From Desmodesmus armatus (taxonomy: Eukaryota > Chlorophyta > Chlorophyceae > Sphaeropleales > Scenedesmaceae), in NCBI GenBank assembly GCA_007449985.2, contig VIIQ02000028.1:186001-250000 (forward strand): a stretch of 64,000 nucleotides of DNA, in the 5' to 3' direction. Of the stretch, positions 36,167-49,155 are shown in pieces (within the stretch, counting starts at the first letter, position 1; every line of letters starts with the position of its first letter). The notes beneath the pieces are model-generated. The model ran no database searches and was not told the DNA's origin. It saw only the letters and a program-made list of their open reading frames with translations. Position numbers and translations under genes: made by a program.

Positions 36167-36193
36167 AAACATGCGTTTCCTAAACGCATGTTT
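36167..36193. repeat. Perfect 12-bp-arm inverted repeat
   Basis: AAACATGCGTTT (36167-36178), loop cct, then AAACGCATGTTT (36182-36193). The stem-loop lies 320 bp beyond the inverted end of the satellite and 514 bp beyond the stop codon of the minus-strand gene. It is not followed by a T-run, so it is not a bacterial-type terminator. Its role is unknown. Confidence 0.8.
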
Positions 36194-36397
36194 CCTAATC
36201 ACCAAGTTTGCATCATACCCCACCAAACTGCTTCTGTAGCATCTGTCCTTGCCTTGCACAGGGAATACATTCATATTCATCAGAGTGGATACAAACCAGT
36301 TACTTTGCTGCTGCAGACACTACCCTACTGCTGACAACCACCCATTACAGTACAGCTGGCTGCAGTACACCAGTATGCATGTGACCCGCACCTTCAT

Positions 36398-36402
36398 TTA
36401 CA
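36398..36402 (-). terminator. Possible TGTAA poly(A) signal for the 36.7-43.1 kb gene
   Basis: The plus-strand ttaca reads TGTAA on the minus strand, 305 bp after the proposed stop codon. Another ttaca (36344-36348) lies a little further on, so the choice is uncertain. Confidence 0.4.
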
Positions 36403-36706
36403 TACTGCTCATGACGACAAGCCTGTAATATGCACCCATACCACACCACTTGGGGGGGGGGGCACTGTGGCTCCTCGTGCACCGACCCCCAACACAGCAC
36501 TGACAATCAGTCAGGCGTGCAAGCCTGTCCCAATCAGTCAGTTGCTGCTCAGGTCATAGCCAGTGCAGCGTCATTCCTGTCCATGACTGTGTCCACCACA
36601 GAGTCAATCCTGGACCGCCAAGGCAGCAACACAGGGCTAAACATGCTCTGCACCTGGTGCAGCACACTGCGCTCAGGGGCCAGCTTATTGCTCCACCCCT
36701 CCAGGA

Positions 36707-37681
36707 TCAACATCCTACGTCAGTGACCACACAGCCTGCTATGTGGCCAGGCAGAGAGACACCATGCACACGCACCAACTCCAGCACTGTCGACAGCGCC
36801 TCTGCCCCACTGTCAAACTGCTCAGGCATGTCTAGCAGCCCGCTGACAGTGCTGCTGCTACCACCCTGCTGGCTCTGCTGCTGCTGCTCCCAGAGCATGC
36901 GTGCTGCCTCCTGCGCTGCAATAGTCTTCTTGAGTGTCTCAAAGGTGCCTTCCATGCGGTTTATGAAGGACTGCGGGTCCTCGCAAGCCTGATCGGCCCC
37001 ACTGAAGCGCAGCGTCCAGCGCGCAACGTTGCGTCCATCAAGCGTGGCAAAGGACCTGCGCAAGGAGCAGCACCGCGCGCGCACAGACAGACAAAGGTCA
37101 GCACTGCTGCACTCTTCCTTTGCTAGCCAAACAGTTGGCAGTGAGACAACGACAACTTGCGCGCGCATAGCATGATGGTTCTGTGCTGGACAGGTGCATA
37201 GATGGCCCTTTCACAGTCTACTCCACTGTTGTGCATGCATGTGATGTGACTGGCGTGCGTGCATGTCAACGTGACTGTGAATGCGCCGTCACGTGGCAGC
37301 AGCGAATAAAGGCGCAGAATGTTATCCTAGCTGTATCTGCTGGATGGAGCCTCACCCTGTGCATTTGGTTCCACCTGACACTTGTCGTTGACTGCTTGCT
37401 GACATCCTACGTCCTGGGCGCACCACTATCGATCCACACTGCTTGCTCTCAGCAATCGCTGCACCCAACAAGGGGACCCAGGCTTCCCCCACATCAGCCC
37501 ACGCCGGCTTGCTGCTGCTGTTGTGGAAAATCACCCTGCCCTTGGTGCTGCTGCTGCTGCTGCTCCTGCTGCCGCCTAGTCATGCGCCGTCTGTGTGGGA
37601 AGGCTGCCCACCAGGCGTCTGGCATGTCAACCAGCGCACCAAACTCTGCAGTGGGTGCGCCAAAGTGGCGCTTGGGTGGGG

Positions 37682-37716
<35 letters not shown>

Positions 37717-40700
37717 ATTGCCTGCTGCTGTTGGAGCTCCTGCTGTGCCTGCAGATGCTTCAGCTGTGTGGCCAGGTTCACCACATCCTGCAGCGCAACC
37801 CTGTAAAAGAAGCGGCGCAGGACAATACTGAGCACCAAAAGCACATGATCAACTCCACGCGCCCTTGTGTCTATACATTATCCAATAGAGCGGCCCATCG
37901 CAACTGTCAGCTGCTGCCAGTTTTCGAAACAAGGTTACCCCAGCACCCACAACCTCCTGCAGACCTATGAGCAGTGACGCTCAAAATCAAACCACGACAA
38001 AACAATAAAGCAAGGTGCTGTCAAGCCCTGCCAGCTGAGCCCCCAGCATAGCACGCCTGGTTGCTGTACTGTCAGGGGCTGCACCTCCCACCCTGCAAGC
38101 AACTATGCAGGCCAAGCTATCTATTGATGGCATTGCAGCACTCTCACCTTGCTTCAGCTACCACCTGCACCAACCCTCCTTCCTCGACAGCAGCAGCGCC
38201 ACCAACACCATCAGCCGCAGTGCCTGCTGCCGCTGGCTGCATGTCTACAGCAGCAGCATCAAGCGCAGCAGCAGCTGCGCTGGTGTATGCATTGCCAGGC
38301 CCAAGGACAAACCCAAACACCATGGCTTTGCTGCACAACACCATGACAGCATCTGCCAAGCACTGCTCCTGCTGAGGCTGCTGCAGCTGCTGCTGCTGCC
38401 CGGTAGCCAGCCCATAGTCCTCACCCACCCTGCCTGCTGCTTCCTGTCCCTCCCTGCAATCCTGGCTGTTGCCCCAGCCCAACATCCCACCACTGTTCTG
38501 CTGTGTCATGGGGAGGTGGTACTGACTCAGTGGCAGCCTTTGCTCACTGCTGGGACCTCCGGTGACCAATCCTCCACTCAGGCCGCCGCTCCCGACCCCT
38601 GCTGCACTACCCAGCAACCCTCCCACACCCCCACTGCCTGGCATTCTGCTGTGCGGCCCTGCACTGCCATTGGCTAGAGACATGTGCTGGCCTGGCAATA
38701 CAAACCCCTGTGCAGGAGACACATCCACATCCCCTTGGGAGGCCTGAACAGCCCCACGCTGCTGCGTCTGTTGCTGGTGTGGGTGCGGTTGCTGCGGCAG
38801 CTGCTGCTGTTGTGTGTGCTGGTGCTGGGGTGGATAGGTATGTTGTGCCTGCTGTGCAGGCAGCTGTAGCTGTAGCAGCTGGGCCAACACAGTGAGCTCC
38901 TGTGTGTTGCAAAGTGCATCAGGCCACCATTGCTGTCGAGGCGCAAAGCAGCGCAGTTGCAGCTGCTGCCACAGCTCCCATGGGCAGGTTGGACCTTCAG
39001 GAAGGCTGACCACATCACCGCCTTCAGCGCCAGAGCCTCCACCACCAGCCCCGCCACCTGCAGCTGCTGCTGTTGCACCGTCCTCCACCTCCTGCTGCTG
39101 CTGCTGCTGCGCCGCGCTATTGCTGCCATCATCGACGCCACCGGCAGCTGCTGCGGCGGCGGCAACAGCTGCTGTCGCCGCTGTCGGTGCGCTGCCAGGC
39201 CTGTCGATGCTGCCCCGCACCGTGTGTGTAACACCAGCAGCTCCAACACCGGCAGCAGCAGCTGCCACAGCGAGCTGCAGCAGCAGGCCAGCCAGCACCG
39301 GCCACCAGTGAGCCACTAGCCCTGCACCAGCACTGCTAGCTACCAATCCTCCTGGTGACCAGCAGGGTCCTGCTGCTGCTATTGCTATTGCTGCTGCTTC
39401 AGGCTGTGCTGCATCGAGGTGACACAGCAACCCCCGCACTGCCGCAGCAGTGCAGCTGTGGCAATGACCGGCCACCTGGACAAGACCTGCAAGGCACAGC
39501 ACAGCATAGCACATACACACAACTGTTAACCACATCACCCAATCGGTCCCAGTTATGCCTACAACTCTGGGGACACAGTTATGGCTGCTGGTGCATTGAT
39601 GTGCGAGGTGAGATGAGAGCGCCAGTCCGGTGAGCTCCTGCTGCCATGCTGCAGACCCATGCTGTGACCAAGGACATGGACCACCTCAGCCCCCTCGACT
39701 GCACATGTGGTCTGTGCTGATACCAGCTATGCTTCCAACATGCAGAGGTAGCCTCAGCGACGCTGGGAGGGAAGGCACAGGCGCATGGGGGAGGGGGGGG
39801 GTGCGTCGTCAACCCATCCACCCGAGACTGTGCATCCCTGCCCATCCTGCCGACAGGACCACTGGCAATGAAACAAGCAGCAGAAATGTAGCTGGCATGC
39901 TGCTGCAACAATGCACATGCAGCGCTGGATTCACCTTCACAGTTGCCACCTACCTTCAACCGCTCCTAGCGCCCAAGGGTCCACCGCCAGCACCTCCTCA
40001 CACACTGTGACATAGCTGTGCACGGCAGCAGCATGCTCCACTGCTGCTGCTGCTGACACCCCAGCACCCGCAGCGTCAGCATCAGCAGCATCGTCTGAGT
40101 GTGTCGAGGTCACACCCCCTTGCTGCTGCTCAACAGGGGGCTGCACATCCTCCATGTCATGCCCACTGTCTCCACTGTCACTGCTGTCTTCATGTTCATG
40201 TTTATGGCCATGAACTCCGTTCATGCCATGCACGCCTTGCCCACCACCTGCCCTTGGCTGCGGCACAGCAGCAGCCGCTGCTTGCAGTGCCTGTGGCTCT
40301 ACCAGTAGGGCCCACAGGCTGAGCAGCTCTGGTGTCATGCCGCTGGCTGCTGCTGCTGTCGCTGCCACTGCCACTGCCTCTGCGCGCCGGCCAGTGACAA
40401 CCAGCAAGTGACACATCAGCAACACGGGGTGGGAGGCTCCGGGTGCCACACGCAGCACACGCTGTACAGGGGACACAGCAGCAGTGACAGAAACACAAAC
40501 CGCGGCAGGCAATAGTCTGTCAGGCAACCCCAGAATGCTCCCACAGCACAGCAGGAACCCCCTCCCCCCAACATGCAGATAGTCACCAATGTGCTGTTGT
40601 GAGTCAGCAGAGGCCGCCTCTTACTCCTAATGAGTAGCATTTGCTCTCTGTGTGCCATCACCACTGGACTCGGTGCACAGTGGGTGCAGTGTGTCATCAT

Positions 40701-43090
40701 CATGGCAGTGCATTGTTGCGCTACATAACACCCCACACACGGAAACACACTTTGCACGATCACCCTGTCATCATGACACCGACATCGTGTACCTGCTCGA
40801 TGCAACTTATGTGTACAACACAGGGGGCTCCATCCCAAAGACAGGCAGCACTCCTGCTAGCAGCTGCATCACTGCTCACCATCAGGCTTGCCTCCAGATC
40901 TGCTGCTGCATCTCCCACTGCTGCAGGCACGTCGTCAGCACCTCCAAAGCTCTGTGACAGACCGCCTGTTGCAGCTGCAGCAGAGCCCAGCTGAGACCCT
41001 GCCTGGCTGCCTAAAGCCTGAAGGGGTGCCAAGGGCACTTGAAGTGGCCCCAGCAGGTTTGCGGAGGTGGAGAGCTGGCTGCTGCTGCTGGCCTGCAGTG
41101 CCAGGACTTGCTGGAACCTGCAGGAAACAGGTGGAGGCAGCATGGTGGCAGTTTACAAGCAACAGCCACGGCTGGGGGGTCTTTACTATGCTGTCATGCA
41201 AGCCATGGAACGAATGTAGGATACGGGGCCAGACAAAGAAGTGTGAACGGCTTGCCACTGTACTGGGTCTGCTACAGTGGCGCCGGCAGCTGAACACATT
41301 CACACACTGCCCCGGCATCAAACAGAGAGCCCCCCTCACCACGCCCGGTGCTTGATGAGTGCTGTGATCCAACCCAGGTGGAGGGCAAAGGGGCTGCTAC
41401 TGCCTGCACCTGTGACGTAGCCCTTGCCCTCCTCATGTGTTATCAACTCCAGCGCAGCACCAGACCCAGACTGTACATATGGCAGGCAGACACAGCATGC
41501 ATATAAGCAACGTGTGGTCCAAGTAATGATGCCGAACACTCCCACAGGAATATGGAACGCATGAACATTGATCAGCAGACGCATGCCCAAACATGCAGCC
41601 AGCTTGAGCACTTTGACAGACACATGCGGGCTGACTGTGGGCCACCACCATGCCGTCCTGACTCACGTGCTTCCAGGCGTGCAGGATGAGCTCAAGCTGC
41701 GCTGTCTGCCTCAGCGCAGGCGTCTGCGCGATCAGCACCGCACTGCGCCGCAACAGCCGCTTCACCTGCAGCCAACACAGCAGCAGCAGGCACAACAAGT
41801 ATGACTTAGCAGTGTGTGCAGGCAGTCTCTGGCCCAAGCAAGACAGCAGAAGCTGGTGCAGGATGCATGTTTGCATGTCTGCATGACCTGCTGACATCTT
41901 ATGCACACCATCATCACCACCGCACTGAAGCCATATCAGGACTCTTCGTCCCCTATTGGTATTGTCAATTTCAGCATTCAGGACAAGACGAGCGGAGGCA
42001 AGAATGACTGTGAAAGCTGCATGGCTCATCGCCTTTTCACCTGGTCCTGTGGTGCTCCATGCTGCAGCAGCAGCTCCAAGGCGGCCCACAGCACATGCAC
42101 CAGGCGCACCAGCTCCTCACCACCCCTAGTGGCCAACCCTAGCTGCTCAGCACCGGGGGGCTGCAGGAAGCAGGCAGTGGCAAGGTACAGGCAGAAGAGC
42201 ATGGCAGCAACACCAACCTTGCCAGCATGCAGGTAAAGGCCAACTGACACCAGGCTGGGGTTTTTTTTAATGCAAAGGCTCCCAATGTGCAGCACTTTCA
42301 AATCAATGAAATCAAGGACAGGTAGCGAGGACAGGCACTGCTGGTTGTTGCAGTAATTGCAGTCGTCAAGGCGATGTTGGCTGCTGGCTGGTGCCGCTAA
42401 CTGCTATCACAATCACCTGCCATCACATCCAATAAGCGCACACAATGATCACACACAAACTGCTGCTGTACCATTGAGCTGACAGTAACATAGACAGCAT
42501 GTTGTTGATGCAAAGCCTGAGATGCATGTTCCTGGTGGATAATCCCCAGTGGCCTCCAGGTAGTGAGTCAACTGGTGCCAGCCTTACCAGTGCTGCCAGC
42601 AGCGTTCCAGCTGCCCCAGCTGCTGTGCAGTAGTCTGCATCCAACAGGCTGTTAGTCATCAGGGCCAGGAGGTTGCGCCTGTGCTGACCACGGATCTGGG
42701 CGCAAGGGTGGAACAGGTTGCAGCAAACAGCACATGTCTGGCTGATGATCAACAAGCATCAGCAACACTGGAACCATCAGCCGCTCAGACAAGATTCCTA
42801 CCAAGCAGTGCTGAACATGCCTGCAGAGATCGGCTCTGTCAGCGCGTGCTGTACGCGCTCCCACTATAAGTTGGGTGTTGGGTGGACACCCTCTCGCAGC
42901 CATGGGCCACAAGCGATAACAACCACCTGCTCACCCTTTGTAGGTTTGGGTACAGCTCCTCGACCCAATCAGGCAGCAGCGATGCCCTTGCACGTGACCC
43001 TGATCGTGCTCCAGGCGCTGCTGCCTCCCCCTGAGCCCCATCAGCGTCCTGCATGTCAACATCCTCTGCTGCTGCCTCAACACCTGCCAT
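36707..43090 (-). CDS. Ala/Gln-rich multi-exon protein of unknown function (possible TAF1A-like)
   Basis: Proposed exons, 5' to 3': 43090-42935, 42695-42588, 42160-42041, 41765-41667, 41470-41340, 41117-40793, 40461-39954, 39486-38148, 37800-37612, 37055-36707. The phases agree and the sum is 3,324 nt, or 1,107 residues. The start is the ATG of MAGVEAAAEDVDMQDADG. The early exons are helical: LPDWVEELYPNLQR, RRNLLALMTNSLLDADY, EELVRLVHVLWAALELLLQ, and a TPR-like SHPVLLMCHLLVVTGRRAEA. The 39486-38148 exon is low-complexity (Ala, Gln, His, Gly). The C-terminal part (LDGRNVARWTLRFSGADQ) looks folded. The N-terminal RRNLLALMxxxL segment recalls plant TAF1A, an RNA polymerase I TBP-associated factor, but that is only a weak resemblance. 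The end of the ninth exon is uncertain: reading on instead encodes a poly-Gln tail that meets a stop codon near 37,494. Confidence 0.6.
37683..37716 (-). repeat. CTG/CAG run (poly-Gln on the minus strand)
   Basis: Eleven CTG triplets on the plus strand read as CAG (Gln) in the ninth exon of the minus-strand gene. They follow the helical segment DVVNLATQLKHLQAQQELQQ. Tracts of this kind are prone to slippage. Confidence 0.8.
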
Positions 43091-44183
43091 GCCACCAAGT
43101 GGCTCAGAGGGCAGCTATCAAGGCATTGCACGGCTCAGAAGAGATTGCATGAGCGTCGGCAGCATTTGCTGCTGCAGGGCTGCCTGTTGTGCTGCTTCTG
43201 CTGGTCACCTGCCGTGGCTGTTGCAAGGGGCGACACCGCTCAGTCGAAAAGCATAGGATTGAAGACGAAACGAAATTTGCGCCCCACACTTCACAAGTTA
43301 CAGACAGGTTGCGTTGGGTTTCAAACTGCAACAGATACTGCACACGGTAGGGGGTAAGTTGCGCCCATCATATCTCATTGTGGTGGAGCAAAATTCTTCC
43401 GAGGATAAATCGTACTAATACAGGCCAGGCCTCCTGGGTTGCCTTGGACTGCAGCATGTGGGGATGTCCAATGATACAATGGCACCAGCTTTCACGACTG
43501 ACGGCATAGAAAACGAGGCGTCAGTCGCTTTTGTATGCTTGTCCAGTCAGTAATGAGGTCCCCGCACACATCAGCAGATTATGGATGTGCAGCAGTGCTA
43601 CAGCCTTGCAGCACTCCTTCACATATGTGATCCCAACACCACTGCTTTGGTTTCAAGCTGATAACAAAAGAAGCAGCATCAATCCTCTCACAAAGTTGGA
43701 GCGAGGTTGGTGGTGCGACTCAGTTGATGGGTCAACGCTGGCAGCTTGGATGCCACAGCCCCAATTGGGCCTACCAGAACTGTGCCACACTTAATTTTAA
43801 ACAGAGTTTGCGCAACACATAATCTGTCCCCAACCAACCTGTAACCAATTCTGTAACATCCGCGCGCAGTGAGCCGGCTCCCGATCTGGATCCGTTCACC
43901 CACACCAGTCACGAGTTATGCATTGTGTGCTGTTTCAAACGCTGGTTCTGCCTGCATTCTTGTGAACCACTTACCTATCGGCCCGTCCCATATTCTCGCA
44001 GTGGGACGGATTTACTACAGTGCACATAGTTTGAGCGTAAGAAAAGTATTGTAGCTGTCCTGTATCGTTTTCTTGCGTCTTCTATTCCTCCATGGTCCAC
44101 ACCGGCTACTGACCACTTGACAGGAAATCGTGAGCAGCAGCAGACCGGCACGGACCAAGAGCCGCACACGTCCAGCAAGCCTG
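43091..44183. promoter_or_regulatory. Divergent spacer between the Ala/Gln-rich gene and the START gene
   Basis: About 1.1 kb separate the two outward-facing start codons, so both promoters should lie here. It is less GC-rich than the flanking exons. No reading frame is convincing and no TATA box stands out. TGTAA occurs twice near 43,841-43,856, without a gene to assign it to. Confidence 0.45.
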
Positions 44184-46570
44184 ATGAAAACCAAGCAGCA
44201 TTTTGTCACAATGACGGCAGCTGAGAACGATATTGGCTCCCCTTGTGATGTGGACGAGGCAACTGACTTGGCAGTCAAGGTTGTTGAAAGCATGCCTCAC
44301 AAGCAGAAGGAGCAGGGCTTTGACTATGCAGGAAGCATCCTGAACCACCCGCAGCTCAGCCACGAGGAGAAGCACTCGCTCCTGTGGGTGCTGGCGCAGT
44401 CCCCCGCCTTCCACACCCTCATCCCCCACAGCATCATTGATGACGGTGTGCATGAACTGCCAGAGTGGAAGCACTGCAGCAGCAGCAGGTAGGGTGGCCT
44501 TTTGAACTGCAGCAACAGCAGCAGCAGCAGTAGCAGCAGCAGCGGCAGCAGCAGCAGCAACCCAAACCTGATGCAAGGCGTAAAAGCTCAGCAGGATGTA
44601 ATGGTCACTAGTGTGGCAACACTAATAAAAATGCAACCAGCCTGGCGCTGCTGCTGTTCATTCCACAGGCAGCCCATGAACACAGTGCCAGCCTCTCAAC
44701 TGCCACCTGCCCCCTGATATGTACACCCACAAGCTCAATGACTGCCCCTGCTGAAACTACACAACTACAGCTGTGAATGCTCATGCGCTGACTGACATCG
44801 CCACCTGTGCATGCACTTGACTGGCTGTGCAGTGTGCTTGGCCTGGACGTGTCCCGCCAGGAGCCTGTTGCACCTGAGCGTGTTCACAAGATGCGGGGCA
44901 TCACCACAGTGCCAGTCAGCGCAGAGGTGAGGGGATGCATGCCGTAACGCAGGCTGCTGGTCTACAGTGTGTTAAGGCTCTTCATAATCATGGAGCATAG
45001 AATGGGAATGCATACCACCCAGTCAGGCTGCATGCCAGACTATATACTGCCCAGTCAACACCTTGACAGCTGCCTGAATAGTCAGCAGCATGCCTGTGTG
45101 GCACCTTGTTGTTGTCGACCCCATCAAATCACCCGGCAGACAAATAGCCGCTTTGCTCGCTTCATGCTATCTGCTGCAGGTCACGTTTGACCTTGTGACG
45201 GAGTTCAAGGAGATGCAGAAGTGGGATGCCATGCTGCTCAGCCTGGACGTGCTGGACGAGCAGATCAAGGCATACCCCATCACACACACGGGTGCATTCA
45301 TCAGCACATATGGCGTGCCAGGTAGGCTTGATCAACTGCAGCTGGTGCCCCTCCTGGTGCAACGTCCTTGGCCGAGACCTCTCAAACCCAGTAGCCACTT
45401 GGCTTGGCTCTTCATACTGAAACCACTCTCCAGTAACGCCTGTTCCTCATTCACAAGAACCTCTGGACTGCATAACAATCTTCGGGCAGTGCGGCAGCAA
45501 GACAGTGGTATCCCAGCTCAACACACCGTATGTCTTTGTGTCCCTGCTGCTGCAGCGGGCATGTCATGGCTGTTCAACGACCGCCAGTTCCTGTGTCGCG
45601 CCGTGGGTGTAGCCTTCCCAGACGGCAGCCGTGCCCTAGCTGTCTACTCGCCGCCTGACGGTACCTACCCCGGTGACCCAGGCATCACCAAGGCACGCAC
45701 CATCCGCGCACACATGGGTGTGTCTGGCTACGTGGTCAGCCCATACGCGGGCGAGGAACGCACCTATCTGGGCTGCGACAAGTGCCAAATCACCATGGTG
45801 CTGCAGGTGGACCCGAGGGTGAGCAGCAGCTGCAGACAGAATGTAAAGCGCGATGCTTGCACGATGACACGGCTGCATGCTGGGAACAGCAGTGACCAGC
45901 CCAGCTGGGGGGTTGAGGATGTCCAAGAACACCGATGATTCAATTGGTAGTGTTTCTATTGCAGACGTTTGCTCCCCTAGTCCATTGATGACGTATCTGA
46001 ATCACTCCACTCATCCTGTGGCAGCAGCACCAATGCTAGCCAGTAAGAGCAAGGCACAGAGCAGCACACACAGTTGCCAATCTGGGGTCATGCAGGCCGC
46101 TTGCAGTAAGGGCCTTACAAGGTGCATTGTTGGTTTTGGCACCCTAGCAGAGTCGCATCCAGCCACTCAATAACTGATGATACCCTGAATGGGTAGCCTA
46201 TGTCCCCATCGACATGCTTGCCCGTTGCGTACAAGTGCCCTACATGTCCTGTACTGCGGGGTGCTGGACTTTCTCTCACCGTTACAACCCAACTGTGCTG
46301 GGTGCACGTACAGGGTGGTGTGCCTCTGCCGTGTACAACACCGTGCACATGATGATGCCCATGAACCTGCAGCGCATCAAGATGGCAGCAGTACGGCTCA
46401 AGCCAGCAGAGGTGCAGGAGATACACAGGCGGCAGGCAGCACTACTGGCAGCATCAAAGGCAGCAGCAGCAGCAGCTGGCAGCAACGCAGCGGCAGCTGA
46501 AGACAAGGCAGCTGATCAGCTGCAGGGCATTTCCCTGACGCAGCACAAGCAGCAGCAGCCCAAGCAGTGA
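44184..46570 (+). CDS. START-domain (StAR-related lipid transfer) protein
   Basis: START domains bind a lipid or sterol in a helix-grip pocket; the ligand here is unknown. Exons: 44184-44488, 44833-44926, 45180-45321, 45556-45818, then 46197-46570. Typical START blocks appear in order: DLVTEFKEMQKWDAMLLSLD, the middle MSWLFNDRQFLCRAVGVAF, TIRAHMGVSGYVVSPYAG, and YLGCDKCQITMVLQVDPR, the usual VxQxDPxG ending. A putative last helix precedes an Ala/Gln-rich tail ending KQQQPKQ. Two start codons fit, 44184 and 44211; the second has the better context (ACAATGA). Two unresolved points: the junction 45818/46197 is one base out of frame, so a tiny exon or a base error is likely; and 46224-46313, exactly 90 nt, may be an in-frame intron (weak donor GTTGCG, acceptor TACAG). 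About 320-350 residues. Confidence 0.78.
44508..44563 (+). repeat. AGC trinucleotide run in START-gene intron 1
   Basis: An imperfect (AGC)n tract of about 55 bp lies just inside the donor site of the first intron (44489-44832). It is non-coding in the gene model. Confidence 0.7.
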
Positions 46571-49155
46571 CAGCTTGAGTCGTAACTGAGGTGTAGTTAT
46601 AGGGGTGGTGCCTCACAATGCTCAACCCACTAGGCACATGGCTGGCTGCTTTCATGCACTTGAAGTGCAGCATCTCGGCGCACCCACGCACTCATGCCCC
46701 CTTTATGTTGCGCTCATGAAGTTGCTATAGTTTGCTATATGTTTGGCACAAGCAGGGTTAGGAGGGTGCAGATGTAGCAATGTAGACAGCAGTGGATTGG
46801 ATTAGGGTCAGACATTTGCCAATGCTGACAGGAAGTCTTGTAGGATGCTGGTTGCTGCCAGTCTGGCAGGCCCAGTGCTGCCGCAGTGTGCAGGCATGCT
46901 CTGGTAGGCAGCGCAAGTGTGGTGTCACAGCACCAGCTTTGAGATTGATTGCATGCGGTAAGCGTGTGTGTATGTGTACGTGCCTCCCACACCACCTGGT
47001 TTGTGTGTGGTGGGGGAGGGGTGGATGGAGACTGACTCGTGCTGTGTGTGCGTGCATGTGTGCGTGCGTGTGTGCGTGCGTGTGTATGTTTGACGGAGAC
47101 TGACTCAGGGCTGTGTGTGCATGTGTGCACGTGTTTCATATCAGGCTGGTAGGTTGCATCCCATCCATACCTCAGCTGAAGGCGGCTGGTTTCAAGGCTA
47201 TATGAAGCGCAATTGTGTTTTCAGCACCGACCAGTGGCAGCAGCAGGCAATTGTAGGCTGGTTGCAGAGGCTCTGTGTGGGTGCGTGTGGTTCAGGCGTG
47301 GTGTTTTGCTCTCCAAACGACAGCCTTTGGCCAAAGCTGACCAACACACACTTTTGGAAGATGTATAGAATGTGGTGTGCACGTTGTGGCTAGCCTAGTG
47401 CCGGTTGGACAGCCGCCATGCTGTTGAGACTTTGGCATGCACTGGCGTACGAAGCCTGGATGTGTGGCGGGGTTTAGGGGCGGGGTTGCTACATGGCCCT
47501 TCACGCCTTTGCTGGGCATAGGCATCCTGCCATGGTCCTGCAAGAGTGTGCTGTCAGTGCTGCTGCAGTACGGCTTCCTCAAACGAGTGGGGCTTGCGGC
47601 TGCTTTCTATTGTTCCCTTCAGAGAGTGTGGCGGCTGTTCTTGCAACAAGGAGAGAATGTGCCTGTCTGCTGCTGCGTTGGTTGCTTGTGTGCTGGCCCC
47701 GCAGCGGAGGGGTACAGCCTGTTGTGTGAGATTGTTGGCCACTATTCATGCCCTCTGCAGTGGGTGGCTGACGATCGATGCAGCCACCAGCATGCACAGC
47801 AGGGTCGACCTCTGGCCACATCTGGGTGAAGACTGGAGGAGGTTGGGGCTTTTTTTGCATGGTGAAAGATGGGGCGCTTTTGTGCTGCAGCTGTGCCTTT
47901 GCTCCCAGTCAAGTATTGTGGTGGCTGCTTCCTGGGCATCGCTCCTGGAGGCTGCCTGCCAGTGACAGGCACTGTCAGGGGGACAGCGCCTGGAGGGTGT
48001 CAGAACAAGGCATGTTTGTGTACAGCGCTGCAGATTAGGTCAGCCTGCTTACTTACCTATACACCATCCGTGTTGGGGAGGCAGGTTTGGAAGGCCTGAC
48101 CAGCAGCAAAGTCTGTCCGTCACCATGTAATGTGCAATATGACAGGGAGGTGTGATCAGGACAGGTCATCTCGCACGAAAACCAGCTGCTTGAACATCCC
48201 TATAGACTCTGTACTCTTACTGGGTTTGAAATGGAAACCCAGCCTTTGAACAGTGTTACAGGTCCCACACATGAGTGCCTAGGACAGCCTGTTACACCTG
48301 TGCTGCTTGATCAATCACATAGCAGTAAACCACAGATGATACACTGAGCTCAATGGACAGATCAAGCAGACACATCAGGGGCGAAGTGCTGCCTCCTTAC
48401 AAACAATGGTCAACAAACAAGCTGCAAGAGATGCTTCACAAATCCTGCCTGTGCTGCTCCACAAGCCCACCCGCACATATCCAGTGCAAAACCACCACCC
48501 TGGCAGCATCATGCACCACATCTGCAACACAACCACTTTCAAACTGTTCCACTGAAACAGCCACGGTGCCGAAGGGCACATGCAGCAGCAGAGCCAACAT
48601 GAGCAACATCCCAAGCACATGTGTTGGTTGGGATTGGCTTTGCAGCCAGCACGTCTCACAGTGCCACCCACATGTGTACCGTACACACCTGCATGCGCTG
48701 GGATCGTCAGTATCCACACACATTGCTGCAGCTGCAGCTGCAGTACGTCGTACACCGGCCCGGGCACAACTGCTCAACTGCTGCCAGTCACAAGCTGCAT
48801 GCAGCTGGCCAGAGAAGTTCGACTATTAGCTGCACGAAGCTATCAGCAAAAATCAAATCAAATTGCCAGATGGCGCTTCCTATGCAAAAATGAAATTGTT
48901 TGTAAGCGGGGGCATGTCGGGCCCAGATGGGCCTCTGTGTGCTGGCCAGACTTACAGCCGTACTACATGAGCAGAACCTGCTGACAGCACAGTGGTGGGG
49001 CCTGCACGCGCCTGCCCGCCCATGCCGTACACAACTGGTCATGCAAACACGCCCGCTGAAGCTGAAATGCGACAGCGGTGCTGTGCACTAGCAAAGCCAC
49101 ACAAGAATGCAGCGCCTGGCGGCAAAACCACCACGCGCATACAGGCCGCAACGCG
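46571..49155. other. Convergent intergenic region with GT-rich repeats, no gene seen
   Basis: The region lies between the 3' ends of the START gene (plus) and the 49.2-kb gene (minus). It holds imperfect (GTGTGC)n sequence at about 46,965-47,130. Within that stretch a segment containing ggagactgactc is present twice (near 47,027 and 47,095). A small inverted repeat tgggttt...aaaccca lies at 48221-48241. No reading frame has recognisable domains or consistent splice sites. Confidence 0.5.

Noticed and set aside
47292..47982. Several overlapping reading frames on both strands
   Set aside because: No domain, splice consistency or codon bias; they overlap one another in GT-rich intergenic sequence.
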